64,000 nucleotides of DNA. It comes from Methylobacterium bullatum. Its GTDB lineage: Bacteria; Pseudomonadota; Alphaproteobacteria; Rhizobiales; Beijerinckiaceae. Below, in pieces: positions 9,252-18,308 of the stretch. The position numbers and the translations under genes were made by a program. How positions within the stretch are numbered: the first letter of the stretch is position 1; each line of letters begins with the position of its first letter. Below the pieces are notes generated by a model. It saw nothing but the letters and a program-made list of their open reading frames with translations, did not search any database and was not told where the DNA came from. The stretch covers positions 2,516,001 to 2,580,000 of the forward strand of contig LR743504.1 of the NCBI GenBank assembly GCA_902712845.1. Direction: 5' to 3'.

Positions 9252-9364
9252 TGACGACGCGCGAATGAGCAGGCGTACGCCAACGAGACGGAGCGCTCGT
9301 GTCCACCGTCCTCAGGGCACGAATGACCGTCATCTGTGCGGACCGTGCTAACGATCTCTAAGCC

Positions 9365-9380
9365 TTAAACAGCCGTTAAC
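9365..9380 (+). promoter_or_regulatory. CtrA-binding box upstream of ftsK
   Basis: TTAA-ACAGCCG-TTAAC is an exact match to the TTAA-N7-TTAAC consensus of the cell-cycle regulator CtrA. It lies 50 bp upstream of the ftsK start, a promoter-proximal position. Functional binding is inferred. Confidence 0.65.
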
Positions 9381-9429
9381 TCGGTCGACATAGCGTTACC
9401 GGATCGTTTCTCCCTGCGTCTGGTCCCGT

Positions 9430-12150
9430 ATGCGCTCGCTCCGCCGTTCCGCATCGCCCTACGACACTTTCGTCGACAGCTTCAGGCCGTTCCTGGCGAA
9501 GCGGATGACGGAGATGGGCGGTCTTCTCCTGTTCGCGGGCGCGACCGCGCTCACGGTCGCCCTGGCGACGTGGTCCATCGACGATCCGAGTATCAACCAC
9601 GCCACCGACCATGCCGCGCACAACGTGCTCGGCACCGGCGGCGCGGTGGTGTCGGACCTCGCAATGCAGCTCCTCGGCCTCGGTTCCCTGGCCTTCGCCC
9701 TGCCGCCCGCCTTTTGGGGCGTGCAGCTGATGCGGTCCCGGGAACTGCCCCGGGGCGGCCTGCGGATCACCCTCTGGATCATCGGCTTCTTCGCCGCGAG
9801 TGCGGTGGCGAGCGCGCTGCCGCCCACCGCCCGCTGGCCCCTGCCCACCGGGCTCGGCGGCGTGGCCGGGGATGCGTTGATCCACACGGCGCGGCTCATC
9901 GTCGGCGCCATCGCGTCCCCGGCCACGGCCCTCGTCGGTTTCGCCTTCGCGGCGGTGGCGATCCTCTGCCTCACCGGTGCCTGCCGCGCCGGAGCCGAGC
10001 CGGAGGAAGAATCCTACGACCAGCCCGCTCCGTCCACCTCCAACCCGCGTCCGCAACCTTCCGCGCGGCATGACGGCCGTTACGAGGAGGACGAGCCGAG
10101 CCTCGGCATCGTCTCCCTCGGTACCCTGGCGCATCTCCTGATGGGCGGCCGGACCGCCATCGCCAGACGGATCGCCGAGTGGCGTGCCGACCGGGCGGCG
10201 GCGGCCACCGAACTCGCTTATGCCGGTGCCTCACCGGCGCTCGCCGCGCGCCGCGCTTTCTCGGACGCAGACGACGCGCCATGGTCGACCCGCGTACCGC
10301 AGGACATGGGAAACCCGGCGAGAGGCGATGCCGCCTCGGCGCGTCGCGAACCGGTCTTCGAGCCGCAGCCCGTGGCGGAGCCCAGGCCGGTGACGCGCCG
10401 GCCGCTTCCGGAGCCGATCCTGCACGATGACGAGCCGGACGATGGCGGCGAGGAGTTCTACGAGGCCGAAGAACCGGCCGCACCGGCGCCGCGCTCCCGT
10501 GTCGCCCCGGTGGCACCGTCCCCCGCTCCGGCACCGATCCGGCGCGCATCTCCCGCTCCGGCCTATGGCGCGGAGAGCTATTCCCATCCCCCCTTAGACC
10601 TGCTCGGCGAGGCGCCGGGCCTGTCCCTGGCGAGCCAGGTCTCGACGGAAGCCCTGGAGCAGAATGCGACCCTGCTCGAGGCGACGCTCAGCGATTTCGG
10701 CGTGCGCGGCGACATCCTCGCCGTCCGTCCCGGCCCTGTGGTCACGCTCTACGAGCTGGAGCCGGCGCCGGGCACCAAGTCGAGCCGCGTGATCTCCCTC
10801 TCCGACGATATCGCCCGCTCCATGTCGGCGGTCTCGGCCCGTGTCGCCGTCGTGCCCGGCCGCAACGCCATCGGCATCGAATTGCCCAATGCCAAGCGCG
10901 AGACCGTGTATCTGCGCGAGCTTCTCGCCTCGGCGGATTTCGTCGAGACGAAGCAGAGCCTCGCCCTGTGCCTGGGGAAAAACATCGGCGGCGAGCCGAT
11001 CATCGCCGATCTCGCCAAGATGCCCCATCTGCTCGTGGCCGGCACCACCGGTTCGGGCAAGTCGGTGGCCATCAACACGATGATCCTGTCGCTGCTCTAC
11101 CGGATGAAGCCGGAAGAGTGCCGCCTGATCATGGTCGACCCCAAGATGCTAGAACTCTCCGTCTATGACGGCATCCCGCACCTGCTCTCCCCCGTCGTCA
11201 CCGACCCGAAGAAGGCGGTCATCGCCCTCAAATGGGCCGTGCGCGAGATGGAGGAGCGCTACAAGAAGATGTCCAAGGTCGGTGTGCGCAACATCGACGG
11301 GTTCAACGCGCGCCTCGCCGAGGCGCGCGGGCGCGGCGAGGTCCTGACCCGCACGGTCCAGACCGGGTTCGACCGCGAAACCGGCGAGGCGGTCTACGAG
11401 ACCGAGGAGATGGATCTCAATCCGCTCCCCTACATCGTGATCGTGGTCGACGAGATGGCCGACCTGATGATGGTAGCGGGCAAGGACATCGAAGGGGCGA
11501 TCCAGCGTCTCGCGCAGATGGCCCGTGCCGCCGGCATCCACCTCATCATGGCGACGCAGCGTCCCTCGGTGGACGTCATCACCGGCACGATCAAGGCGAA
11601 CTTCCCGACTCGGATCAGCTTCCAGGTCACCTCCAAGATCGACAGCCGGACGATCCTCGGCGAGATGGGCGCCGAACAGCTGTTGGGCCAGGGCGACATG
11701 CTGTTCATGGCGGGTGGCGGCCGCACCACCCGCGTCCACGGCCCGTTCTGCTCGGATTCAGAGGTCGAGAGCGTGGTCGCCCACCTGAAGCGCCAGGGCC
11801 GGCCGTCCTATCTCGAAGCCGTCACCGCCGATGACGGTGAGGACGACGACAAGGGTTCGAAGGGAGCCGGGAAGTCGGCCAAGGGCACGATCGACGAGAT
11901 CGAGGTCGACGGCGCGGTCTTCGACCAGGGCAACTTCGGCGAGAGCGGCGGCGATCTCTACGCCCAGGCGGTGCAGGTGGTGATGCGGGACAAGAAGGCC
12001 TCCACGAGCTACATCCAGCGCCGCCTTCAGATTGGCTACAACCGCGCCGCCTCGCTCATGGAGCGCATGGAGGTCGAGGGGATCGTCGGGTCGGCCAACC
12101 ACGCCGGCAAACGCGAGATCCTGGTGGAGCCCGATCCGCACGAGATGTGA
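9430..12150 (+). CDS. ftsK: DNA translocase FtsK
   Basis: FtsK pumps chromosomal DNA through the division septum and activates XerCD recombination at dif. The 906-residue protein has four N-terminal membrane segments (residues ~30-190) and a Pro/Ala/acidic linker (~200-390). The motor follows, with Walker [13 protein letters not shown] near residue 538 and Walker [14 protein letters not shown] near 668. The C-terminal gamma winged-helix domain ([22 protein letters not shown]) reads KOPS sequences. Size is typical of alphaproteobacteria. A CtrA box precedes it, consistent with cell-cycle control. Confidence 0.97.
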   Translation: MRSLRRSASPYDTFVDSFRPFLAKRMTEMGGLLLFAGATALTVALATWSIDDPSINHATDHAAHNVLGTGGAVVSDLAMQLLGLGSLAFALPPAFWGVQLMRSRELPRGGLRITLWIIGFFAASAVASALPPTARWPLPTGLGGVAGDALIHTARLIVGAIASPATALVGFAFAAVAILCLTGACRAGAEPEEESYDQPAPSTSNPRPQPSARHDGRYEEDEPSLGIVSLGTLAHLLMGGRTAIARRIAEWRADRAAAATELAYAGASPALAARRAFSDADDAPWSTRVPQDMGNPARGDAASARREPVFEPQPVAEPRPVTRRPLPEPILHDDEPDDGGEEFYEAEEPAAPAPRSRVAPVAPSPAPAPIRRASPAPAYGAESYSHPPLDLLGEAPGLSLASQVSTEALEQNATLLEATLSDFGVRGDILAVRPGPVVTLYELEPAPGTKSSRVISLSDDIARSMSAVSARVAVVPGRNAIGIELPNAKRETVYLRELLASADFVETKQSLALCLGKNIGGEPIIADLAKMPHLLVAGTTGSGKSVAINTMILSLLYRMKPEECRLIMVDPKMLELSVYDGIPHLLSPVVTDPKKAVIALKWAVREMEERYKKMSKVGVRNIDGFNARLAEARGRGEVLTRTVQTGFDRETGEAVYETEEMDLNPLPYIVIVVDEMADLMMVAGKDIEGAIQRLAQMARAAGIHLIMATQRPSVDVITGTIKANFPTRISFQVTSKIDSRTILGEMGAEQLLGQGDMLFMAGGGRTTRVHGPFCSDSEVESVVAHLKRQGRPSYLEAVTADDGEDDDKGSKGAGKSAKGTIDEIEVDGAVFDQGNFGESGGDLYAQAVQVVMRDKKASTSYIQRRLQIGYNRAASLMERMEVEGIVGSANHAGKREILVEPDPHEM

Positions 12151-12160
12151 CGCGCAGCCA

Positions 12161-12496
12161 TCAGCTGCGCGGCCCCAACAGGATGATGCCGGTGCCGACG
12201 AGGCAGATCGCGGCGCCGGTCATATCCCACCGGTCCGGCCTCTGGCTCTCGGCGAGCCAAAGCCAGAGGATCGAGGCGGTGATGTAAACGCCGCCATAGG
12301 CGGCATAGGCCCGGCCCGCCGCGTCGCTCTCCACCCTGGTGAGCAGCACGGCGAAGAGGACAAGGGACACCGCGCCCGGCAGCGCCCACCAGGCCGACCG
12401 GCCGAGCCTCAGCCAAGCCCAGAAGGCGAAGCACCCGGCGATCTCGGCCAAAGCGGCGCCGGTATAGATGACGATGCTGGTCACGCTTTCCTCCAT
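12161..12496 (-). CDS. YnfA/UPF0060 family membrane protein
   Basis: This protein of about 111 residues has four predicted membrane helices. The UPF0060 pattern is visible: [24 protein letters not shown] at the N-terminus and [21 protein letters not shown] in the middle. The family is small inner-membrane proteins of the drug/metabolite transporter kind, without a proven function. The start at 12496 gives the family length; the frame runs further to 12571. It ends 10 bp from the convergent ftsK stop. Confidence 0.88.
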   Translation of the reverse strand: MEESVTSIVIYTGAALAEIAGCFAFWAWLRLGRSAWWALPGAVSLVLFAVLLTRVESDAAGRAYAAYGGVYITASILWLWLAESQRPDRWDMTGAAICLVGTGIILLGPRS

Positions 12497-13380
12497 CGTC
12501 GCCGCGGCACAATTTTTATCGATCCCCCGAGCCCACGGTATCTGCTGTCCCGGATACACGATTCGGGGCAATACTCAGGTGCGGTGATCCGATTCCAATC
12601 TTCATCCCTCCGCTGCTCGGGACCAGCGATCCAAGCACCGGCAGGGGCTAGTCGACCGGTGCCGTTGGACGCATTGGAAGCCGCAACCCGCACGTGGCGA
12701 TAGCTGACGCCGGATATACGGCTTTAAGTAATTCATACGTATGGACGATTGGTAGCCCAAAAGATCAATATGCACATCTCGCCTGTTAGGCATAGATCGC
12801 GATCCTAACGATCTTTGTACACCATTGACGAACAGGCTATTGTACTGCGATGATATTCATCCCATTAAGGGAGTATTTTCCTTGTATAATTATATCGATC
12901 TATGATATTTGTCACAATCTTAAATATTATTTCTTGGATATATTTTAGATTAATGAGAACGTGAGCTTGATTATTTATTGCTCCCACTCCAATAGGGTCA
13001 CACCAAGCTCTCGGTCAAGGGCCGCTCTCGCTTTGAAGCCGGACGTGCCGTGTGAGTTTTGTGAAAGATTCGGATCCTGGGCCAGCGGAGTACTCGAACG
13101 GTGCGCGCCTGTCGGCCGATTCGCGAAAACGTCCCGCGGGAAGAATGGGCCGAGGCTTGGCTGGCATACGCGCCATACCTGCTTCGCAGATAGTGACAAG
13201 CTTCGTTTCACCGCCTGAAGCGCTACACCGCAAGCATTCAACTCAAGCGTCGTCCAGCCAAGAACGTGTATTCGCGACCGCCAGAAACGAAGCGATTCTC
13301 ACAGGTGGTCGAAGACTGATCAATCAGAAAATTGATTGGAAGTGGGTCTTAGCGTTCTTCAATTATTCGAGGATGAAGGT
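12497..13380. other. Long gene-poor, AT-rich intergenic region
   Basis: No convincing gene is seen in these 884 bp. Bases ~12710-13000 are strikingly AT-rich for this genome (for example around TATATTTTAGATTAATGAG), while 13000-13250 returns to higher GC without a recognisable product on either strand. It precedes the serralysin-type protease gene and presumably holds its promoter. The composition suggests foreign DNA brought in with that gene. Confidence 0.5.
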
Positions 13381-16300
13381 ATGACATCGATCTCCATGGG
13401 CGACGACGAGGGTCGACCGGGAAACACGCATGACGCAACGTCCCATGGAAGTTTCTTCTTCTGGCCGACTGCCTCGACGCCTCCAATCGAACAACCGATC
13501 GTTTTCCTTCATTCGGTAGAGGAAGGGACTGCGCAGACAGGGACTCTTCTAAGCTCGGCGCTGGAAGCGCCCGATCCCGACGCGGCGCCGACGATACATA
13601 AGACAACCGATCAGGCCGGCGTGCAGATCACCCGTGACGGTTATAACTGGGGTACGTCGTTCGGCGCCCCGGTTACGATTTCATTCGGTTTCCGCACCTC
13701 TGCGCCCGGCTACACTGTCGGCGGCCGGGACGTACAGGGCACATTCTCGACTTTCACCGAAGCCCAGAAAGTAGCAGCGCGGGCCGCGCTGCAATTATGG
13801 TCGGATGTCGCAGGAATCACTTTCACCGACCTAGGCAATTCCAACAATGCGACCATCGAATTTGGAAATTATTCATCTACAAACGATGGCTCTCAGGCCT
13901 TCGCCTTCTTACCGATTAACAACGATCAGTCAGCAGGCGGCTATGAAGGCGATGTTTTCATAAATACGAGCAATGCATCGACAACTAATATCAGTCCTGG
14001 AACATACGATTACAAGACATTTATTCATGAAATAGGCCATGCAATCGGCCTCAATCATCCTGGGAACTACAATGCCGGTCCCGGTCAGAATATTACATAT
14101 GATAACAATGCGGAATATATCGAGGATACGCGCCAATATTCGTTGATGAGTTATTTTTCAGAGACATATAGCGGGGCGAACTTCTCCGGTTATAGCGAGT
14201 CGCCGATGCTCCACGACATCGCGGCGGTGCAGCGACTGTACGGCGCCAACATGTCCACCCGTGTCGATGCCACGGTTTACGGGTTCAATTCGAATGCCGG
14301 CTCCCCCTTCCTGATCACGTCGAGCGGTCAGTCCGTGGCCTGGGCAATATGGGATGCGGGAGGGAACGACACGATCGACGCCTCCGGTTACTTCCAGGAT
14401 GCAGCGATCAGCTTGGTAGCCAACGAATTCTCCAGCATCGGCGGCTCGGTGGGCAACGTCGCGATCGCGCAGGGCGTGACCATCGAGAATGCCATCGGTG
14501 GCAGCGGCGACGACACGATCAACGGCAACTCCGTATCGAATATCCTGACTGGCAATGACGGCGCGGACCGGCTCACCGGATTCGACGGCAATGACAGTCT
14601 CTATGGTGGCGACGGAGACGACATACTCGATGGCGGCAGCGGCGCCGATTATCTCGATGGGGGCACAGGCACCAACACTGCCGACTTCTCGACGGTGACC
14701 GGCGGGACGGGAGTGATGGTCAATCTCGCCGCGCAGACAGCGTTGGGGAGCGACGGCGCGCAAGATACGATCCGCAACATCCAGAATGTGCTCGGATCCG
14801 GGCTGGCGGATACGTTCTACGGTGACGGGGCTGACAATCTCTTCGTCGGCGGGCGCGGAAGCGACTATGTCGATGGCTATCTCGGAGACGATACGCTGAT
14901 CGGCGGAGACGATACCGACTCCGAATTCGAGATCGACACGGTCAGCTATTATCGTGATCTCGGGGTCACCGTGGACCTGTCGGTCAATACGGCACAGGAT
15001 ACCGGCGGCTCGGGCGTCGATACGCTGTCAGGTTTCGAAGATCTCTATGGATCTTACTTTAACGACACCTTGGTCGGAGATGGCAACGCGAATTTCATCT
15101 ACGGGGCCGGGGGCTCCGACGTGATCCGTGGCGGGGCGGGCAACGACACGCTCCAGGCCGGCGATCCCTGGGCCTACATCGTCAAGACAGCTGGCCAGGA
15201 CAACGGGACGATGGCGACGGCGGTGAACGTCGATGCTGTATTTACCACGGCCTACAACGGCAACATCGCCGATTCGACGGTGACACCCCATGCGACGATC
15301 CTGGCGCGCGCGAGCGGCGGTGGCGAATACTATTCTTTTACCGCGACGTCCGATGCAACGGCAAGGTTCGATATCGATCAGACATTGTTGGGCACCGATA
15401 CGGTTATCAAACTCTTCGATGCGGACGGCGTGCTTCTCGCAACCGCCGATGACGGTTCAGAAATCGACGTGGGAAGCCAAAGCCTATTAGATTCCACCCT
15501 GGAATACACCTTCGCTTTGGCTGGGACCTACTACGTCCAAGTGCTGTCTTTTCCGACCAACCCGTCTACGCCCTTGAAAGTCGAAACGCAGTACACCTTG
15601 AACGTCTCACTGTCCGGTGCAACGGTCGGCCGCGAGGCGCTTGGCTCGACAATCGAAGGTGGTGAGGGCGACGATATGATCATCGGCAGCTCCGCGGGCA
15701 TCGATACGCTGAGCTACGCGAGTGCGACATCCGGCATCTTCGTCAGTCTGAATGGCAGCATGGCGCAGGATACGGAGGGAGCCGGCACCGACACGATCTT
15801 CAACATGGACAACATCCTCGGCAGTGCATTCAGCGACCAGTTGACAGGCAATAGTGCCGCGAACGTCCTCGACGGTGCCGGCGGTATCGATTTTCTGTCC
15901 GGGCGCGGTGGCAATGATTCCTACGTCATCGATACAGCCGGCGACGTCGTCTTCGAGGCTGTGAACGGCGGTACGGACACTGTCAGGACGACAGCAAGTT
16001 ATGCGCTGCACATAGGTCAAGAGATCGAGACGCTGAGAACGACCCTCGATACAGGAGTGACCGCGCTCAATCTGACCGGGAACGACCTCAACAACAAAAT
16101 CGTCGGCAATGATGGCGCCAACCTGCTCGACGGCGGGGCGGGAATCGACACGCTTTACGGACGACGAGGAAACGACGTGTTTCTCGTCGGTACCGCCCGT
16201 GACCAGGTGTTCGAGACTGCGGGCTCGGGCAACGACACCGTAAAAGCTGCGGTGAACTACGTCCTGGCCGCACGCCAATCTATCGAGACGCTCCGAACCC

Positions 16301-17004
16301 AGGACGACGACGGTATCACGTCGGTCAGGCTTACGGGAAACGAACTCGATAACAAGCTAGTCGGCAACGACGGAGCCAATGTCCTCGACGGTGGGGTAGG
16401 TCTGGACACCCTTTACGGTCGCGATGGTAACGACATCTTCCTCGTCGGCCAAGCGGGAGACCGGGTGTTTGAAGGGGTGGGGAACGGCACGGATACGGTA
16501 AAGGCTGCCGTGAGTTACGGTCTCGCCGTGGGTCAGGAGGTAGAGATTCTTCGGACCCAGGACGACGACAGCACGACGGCGATCCGCCTCACCGGCAACG
16601 AATTCAACAACAAGATCGTCGGCAACGACGGCGCCAACGTATTGGAAGGCGCAAGAGGGAGCGACACTCTATATGGCGGCGATGGCGCCGATACGTTCCT
16701 CTACAGGACGCTAATCGACAGCACAGTCGCCATAGCGAACCGCGATACGCTCGCCGATTTCAGCACGCCACAGGGAGATCGAATCGACCTCCACCTCATC
16801 GATGCCGTAGCCGGAGGAGTCGTGAACCAAGCCTTCACCTTCATCGGGAGCCAAGCGTTTCACAATAAGGCCGGCGAACTCCAAGCCTTGTCCTCGAGCG
16901 GCAAGACCGTGATCAGCGGTGATGTCGATGGCGATGGGAGCGCCGATTTCTCTATCCTTCTTAACAGTCTCGTCACGCTTCAAAAATCCGATTTTATCCT
17001 CTGA
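13381..17004 (+). CDS. Serralysin-type (M10) RTX metalloprotease, secreted
   Basis: The 1,207-residue protein has no Sec signal. An M10 catalytic domain has the extended zinc motif HEIGHAIGLNH at residue ~216 and the Met-turn YSLMSYF. RTX nonapeptides follow (GGSGDDTIN, NDGADRLTG, GGDGDDILD), then a second RTX cluster, a PPC-like beta domain (about KTAGQDNGTMATA to YTLNVSLSG), three 86-residue tandem modules and a serralysin C-terminal domain (GGDGADTFLYRT to DFSILLNSLVTL). These features predict Ca2+-dependent type I secretion. No ABC/MFP/TolC exporter is nearby. The ATG at 13381 follows GAAGG. The AT-rich upstream DNA and less biased codon use suggest transfer. Confidence 0.92.
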   Translation: MTSISMGDDEGRPGNTHDATSHGSFFFWPTASTPPIEQPIVFLHSVEEGTAQTGTLLSSALEAPDPDAAPTIHKTTDQAGVQITRDGYNWGTSFGAPVTISFGFRTSAPGYTVGGRDVQGTFSTFTEAQKVAARAALQLWSDVAGITFTDLGNSNNATIEFGNYSSTNDGSQAFAFLPINNDQSAGGYEGDVFINTSNASTTNISPGTYDYKTFIHEIGHAIGLNHPGNYNAGPGQNITYDNNAEYIEDTRQYSLMSYFSETYSGANFSGYSESPMLHDIAAVQRLYGANMSTRVDATVYGFNSNAGSPFLITSSGQSVAWAIWDAGGNDTIDASGYFQDAAISLVANEFSSIGGSVGNVAIAQGVTIENAIGGSGDDTINGNSVSNILTGNDGADRLTGFDGNDSLYGGDGDDILDGGSGADYLDGGTGTNTADFSTVTGGTGVMVNLAAQTALGSDGAQDTIRNIQNVLGSGLADTFYGDGADNLFVGGRGSDYVDGYLGDDTLIGGDDTDSEFEIDTVSYYRDLGVTVDLSVNTAQDTGGSGVDTLSGFEDLYGSYFNDTLVGDGNANFIYGAGGSDVIRGGAGNDTLQAGDPWAYIVKTAGQDNGTMATAVNVDAVFTTAYNGNIADSTVTPHATILARASGGGEYYSFTATSDATARFDIDQTLLGTDTVIKLFDADGVLLATADDGSEIDVGSQSLLDSTLEYTFALAGTYYVQVLSFPTNPSTPLKVETQYTLNVSLSGATVGREALGSTIEGGEGDDMIIGSSAGIDTLSYASATSGIFVSLNGSMAQDTEGAGTDTIFNMDNILGSAFSDQLTGNSAANVLDGAGGIDFLSGRGGNDSYVIDTAGDVVFEAVNGGTDTVRTTASYALHIGQEIETLRTTLDTGVTALNLTGNDLNNKIVGNDGANLLDGGAGIDTLYGRRGNDVFLVGTARDQVFETAGSGNDTVKAAVNYVLAARQSIETLRTQDDDGITSVRLTGNELDNKLVGNDGANVLDGGVGLDTLYGRDGNDIFLVGQAGDRVFEGVGNGTDTVKAAVSYGLAVGQEVEILRTQDDDSTTAIRLTGNEFNNKIVGNDGANVLEGARGSDTLYGGDGADTFLYRTLIDSTVAIANRDTLADFSTPQGDRIDLHLIDAVAGGVVNQAFTFIGSQAFHNKAGELQALSSSGKTVISGDVDGDGSADFSILLNSLVTLQKSDFIL
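15859..16632 (+). repeat. Three in-frame 258-bp tandem repeats inside the protease gene
   Basis: Units start at 15859, 16117 and 16375, each 258 bp (86 codons), and a partial fourth begins at 16633. Each unit opens with AN(V/L)LDG-G-G-DTLYGR-GND, continues with a VFE-G-DTV-A--Y segment and an ETLRT strand, and closes with LTGN--NNKIVGNDG. Units 2 and 3 are closest to each other. The spacing is exact, indicating duplication of a calcium-binding plus spacer module. Confidence 0.9.
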
Positions 17005-17214
17005 TACGAGGCCATCATCAGTTTGGTACCTTGAGTCCTGTCCGTGCGACTGCATCGCTCTGGCCGGCCACCGGATCTCGGCGAGGCCGCCCCAGGACTT
17101 GGGCTCGCCGAAATCGGGTGTGAGCGAACGCTTCGTCGACACGGCCTTTAATCGAGGTCGATGAAATGCTGCGATAAGGGCGGTCGTGGAGGAGCCGGGC
17201 GGGGGAGCGACACA

Positions 17215-18252
17215 TTACCCGGTGCTGAAACGATAGGTCGTCGTCGCGGTGAAGACCTCGCCGGGGCGGAGCGTTGTGGAAGAAAAATTCGCCCGGTTCG
17301 GCGCATCGGGAAACCCCTGCGCCTCGAAACAGACCGCGTCGCCGGCGCGGTACAGCCGCCCGCCGGACCCGATCACCGTGCCGTCGAGCATGTTGGCGGT
17401 GTAGAGTTGCAGGCCCGGCTGCGTGGTGGCGACGGCGAGCCTCCTTCCGCTCGACGGATCGACGACGGAGGCGGCGTGCCGAAGCGACCCCGGGTCGCGC
17501 AAGACGAAGGTGTGGTCGTAACCATGCCCGAAGACGAGTTGCGGATCCCCGTCGCGGATGCGGGTGCCCAGGGCTTCGGGCTCGCGGAAATCGAAGGCGG
17601 TGCCCGCCACGGGCCTGATCTCCCCCGTGGGGATCTGCCCGGAATCGGTGGGCAGGTAATGGTCCGCCGCGATGGCGACCCGGTGCCCCAGCACATCGCC
17701 GAAGCCCTCGCCGGAGAGGTTGAAATAGCTGTGGTTGGTGAGGTTGAGGACGGTCGGCCGGTCGGTCCGGGCCGTGTAGTCGATCCGCAGGGTCTCGTCG
17801 TCGCTGAGCATATAGGCGACCTCGACATCGAGATTGCCGGGAAAGCCTTCCTCGCCGTCGCCCGAGCGGTAGCCGAGGACCAGGGATGCGTCGTCCGCCC
17901 GGATCACCCGCCAGACGCGTCGGTCGAAGCCGTTCTCCCCGCCATGCATGGTGTTGCCGCCCGCATTGAGCGGCAACCGGTATTCCTGCCCGTCGAGGCT
18001 GAAGCGCCCCTCGGCGATGCGGTTGGCGTAGCGGCCGATGATGGCGCCGAAATGCGCGTCGCTCGCCTCGTAGCCCGCCACCTCACGGGCGCCGAGGACG
18101 ACGTTGGCCCAGTGGCCCTCGCGGTCGGGTGTTTCGATCCGGCTGACCACGCCCCCGTAATCGAGGATGTCGACGCGCAGGCGGGACCGGGCGAGCCGGT
18201 ATCGCGAGACGGGGCTACCGTCCTTCGTTCGTCCGAAAACCTGTCCTGCCAT
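17215..18252 (-). CDS. galM: Aldose 1-epimerase (galactose mutarotase)
   Basis: The enzyme interconverts alpha and beta anomers of galactose or glucose. The 345-residue protein contains GRYANRIAEGRF, NTMHGGENGFDRRVW and the catalytic-histidine segment VLNLTNHSYFNLSG. The later GYDHTFVL and the C-terminal VCFEAQGFPDAPNRANFSSTTLRPGE, which carries the catalytic Glu, are also typical. It lies 56 bp downstream of the MsbA-like gene on the same strand and may be co-transcribed. No other galactose genes are nearby. Confidence 0.95.
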   Translation of the reverse strand: MAGQVFGRTKDGSPVSRYRLARSRLRVDILDYGGVVSRIETPDREGHWANVVLGAREVAGYEASDAHFGAIIGRYANRIAEGRFSLDGQEYRLPLNAGGNTMHGGENGFDRRVWRVIRADDASLVLGYRSGDGEEGFPGNLDVEVAYMLSDDETLRIDYTARTDRPTVLNLTNHSYFNLSGEGFGDVLGHRVAIAADHYLPTDSGQIPTGEIRPVAGTAFDFREPEALGTRIRDGDPQLVFGHGYDHTFVLRDPGSLRHAASVVDPSSGRRLAVATTQPGLQLYTANMLDGTVIGSGGRLYRAGDAVCFEAQGFPDAPNRANFSSTTLRPGEVFTATTTYRFSTG

Positions 18253-18308
18253 GCCGCCACTCGTTCCGCGTCCGAGGAATCATCGGGCCTCAACGCGCGG
18301 GATACGGC

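Noticed and set aside
12975..13241. Overlapping 60-110-codon ORFs upstream of the protease
   Set aside because: No conserved pattern on either strand; they look like chance frames in moderately GC-rich DNA.
14500..16700. CRISPR-like periodicity
   Set aside because: The repeats are in-frame RTX and 86-codon modules of the protease gene, not spaced direct repeats.
17005..17214. Minus-strand ORF fragment between the protease and galM
   Set aside because: About 65 codons without any recognisable motif, start site or repeat; not enough to call even a gene remnant.
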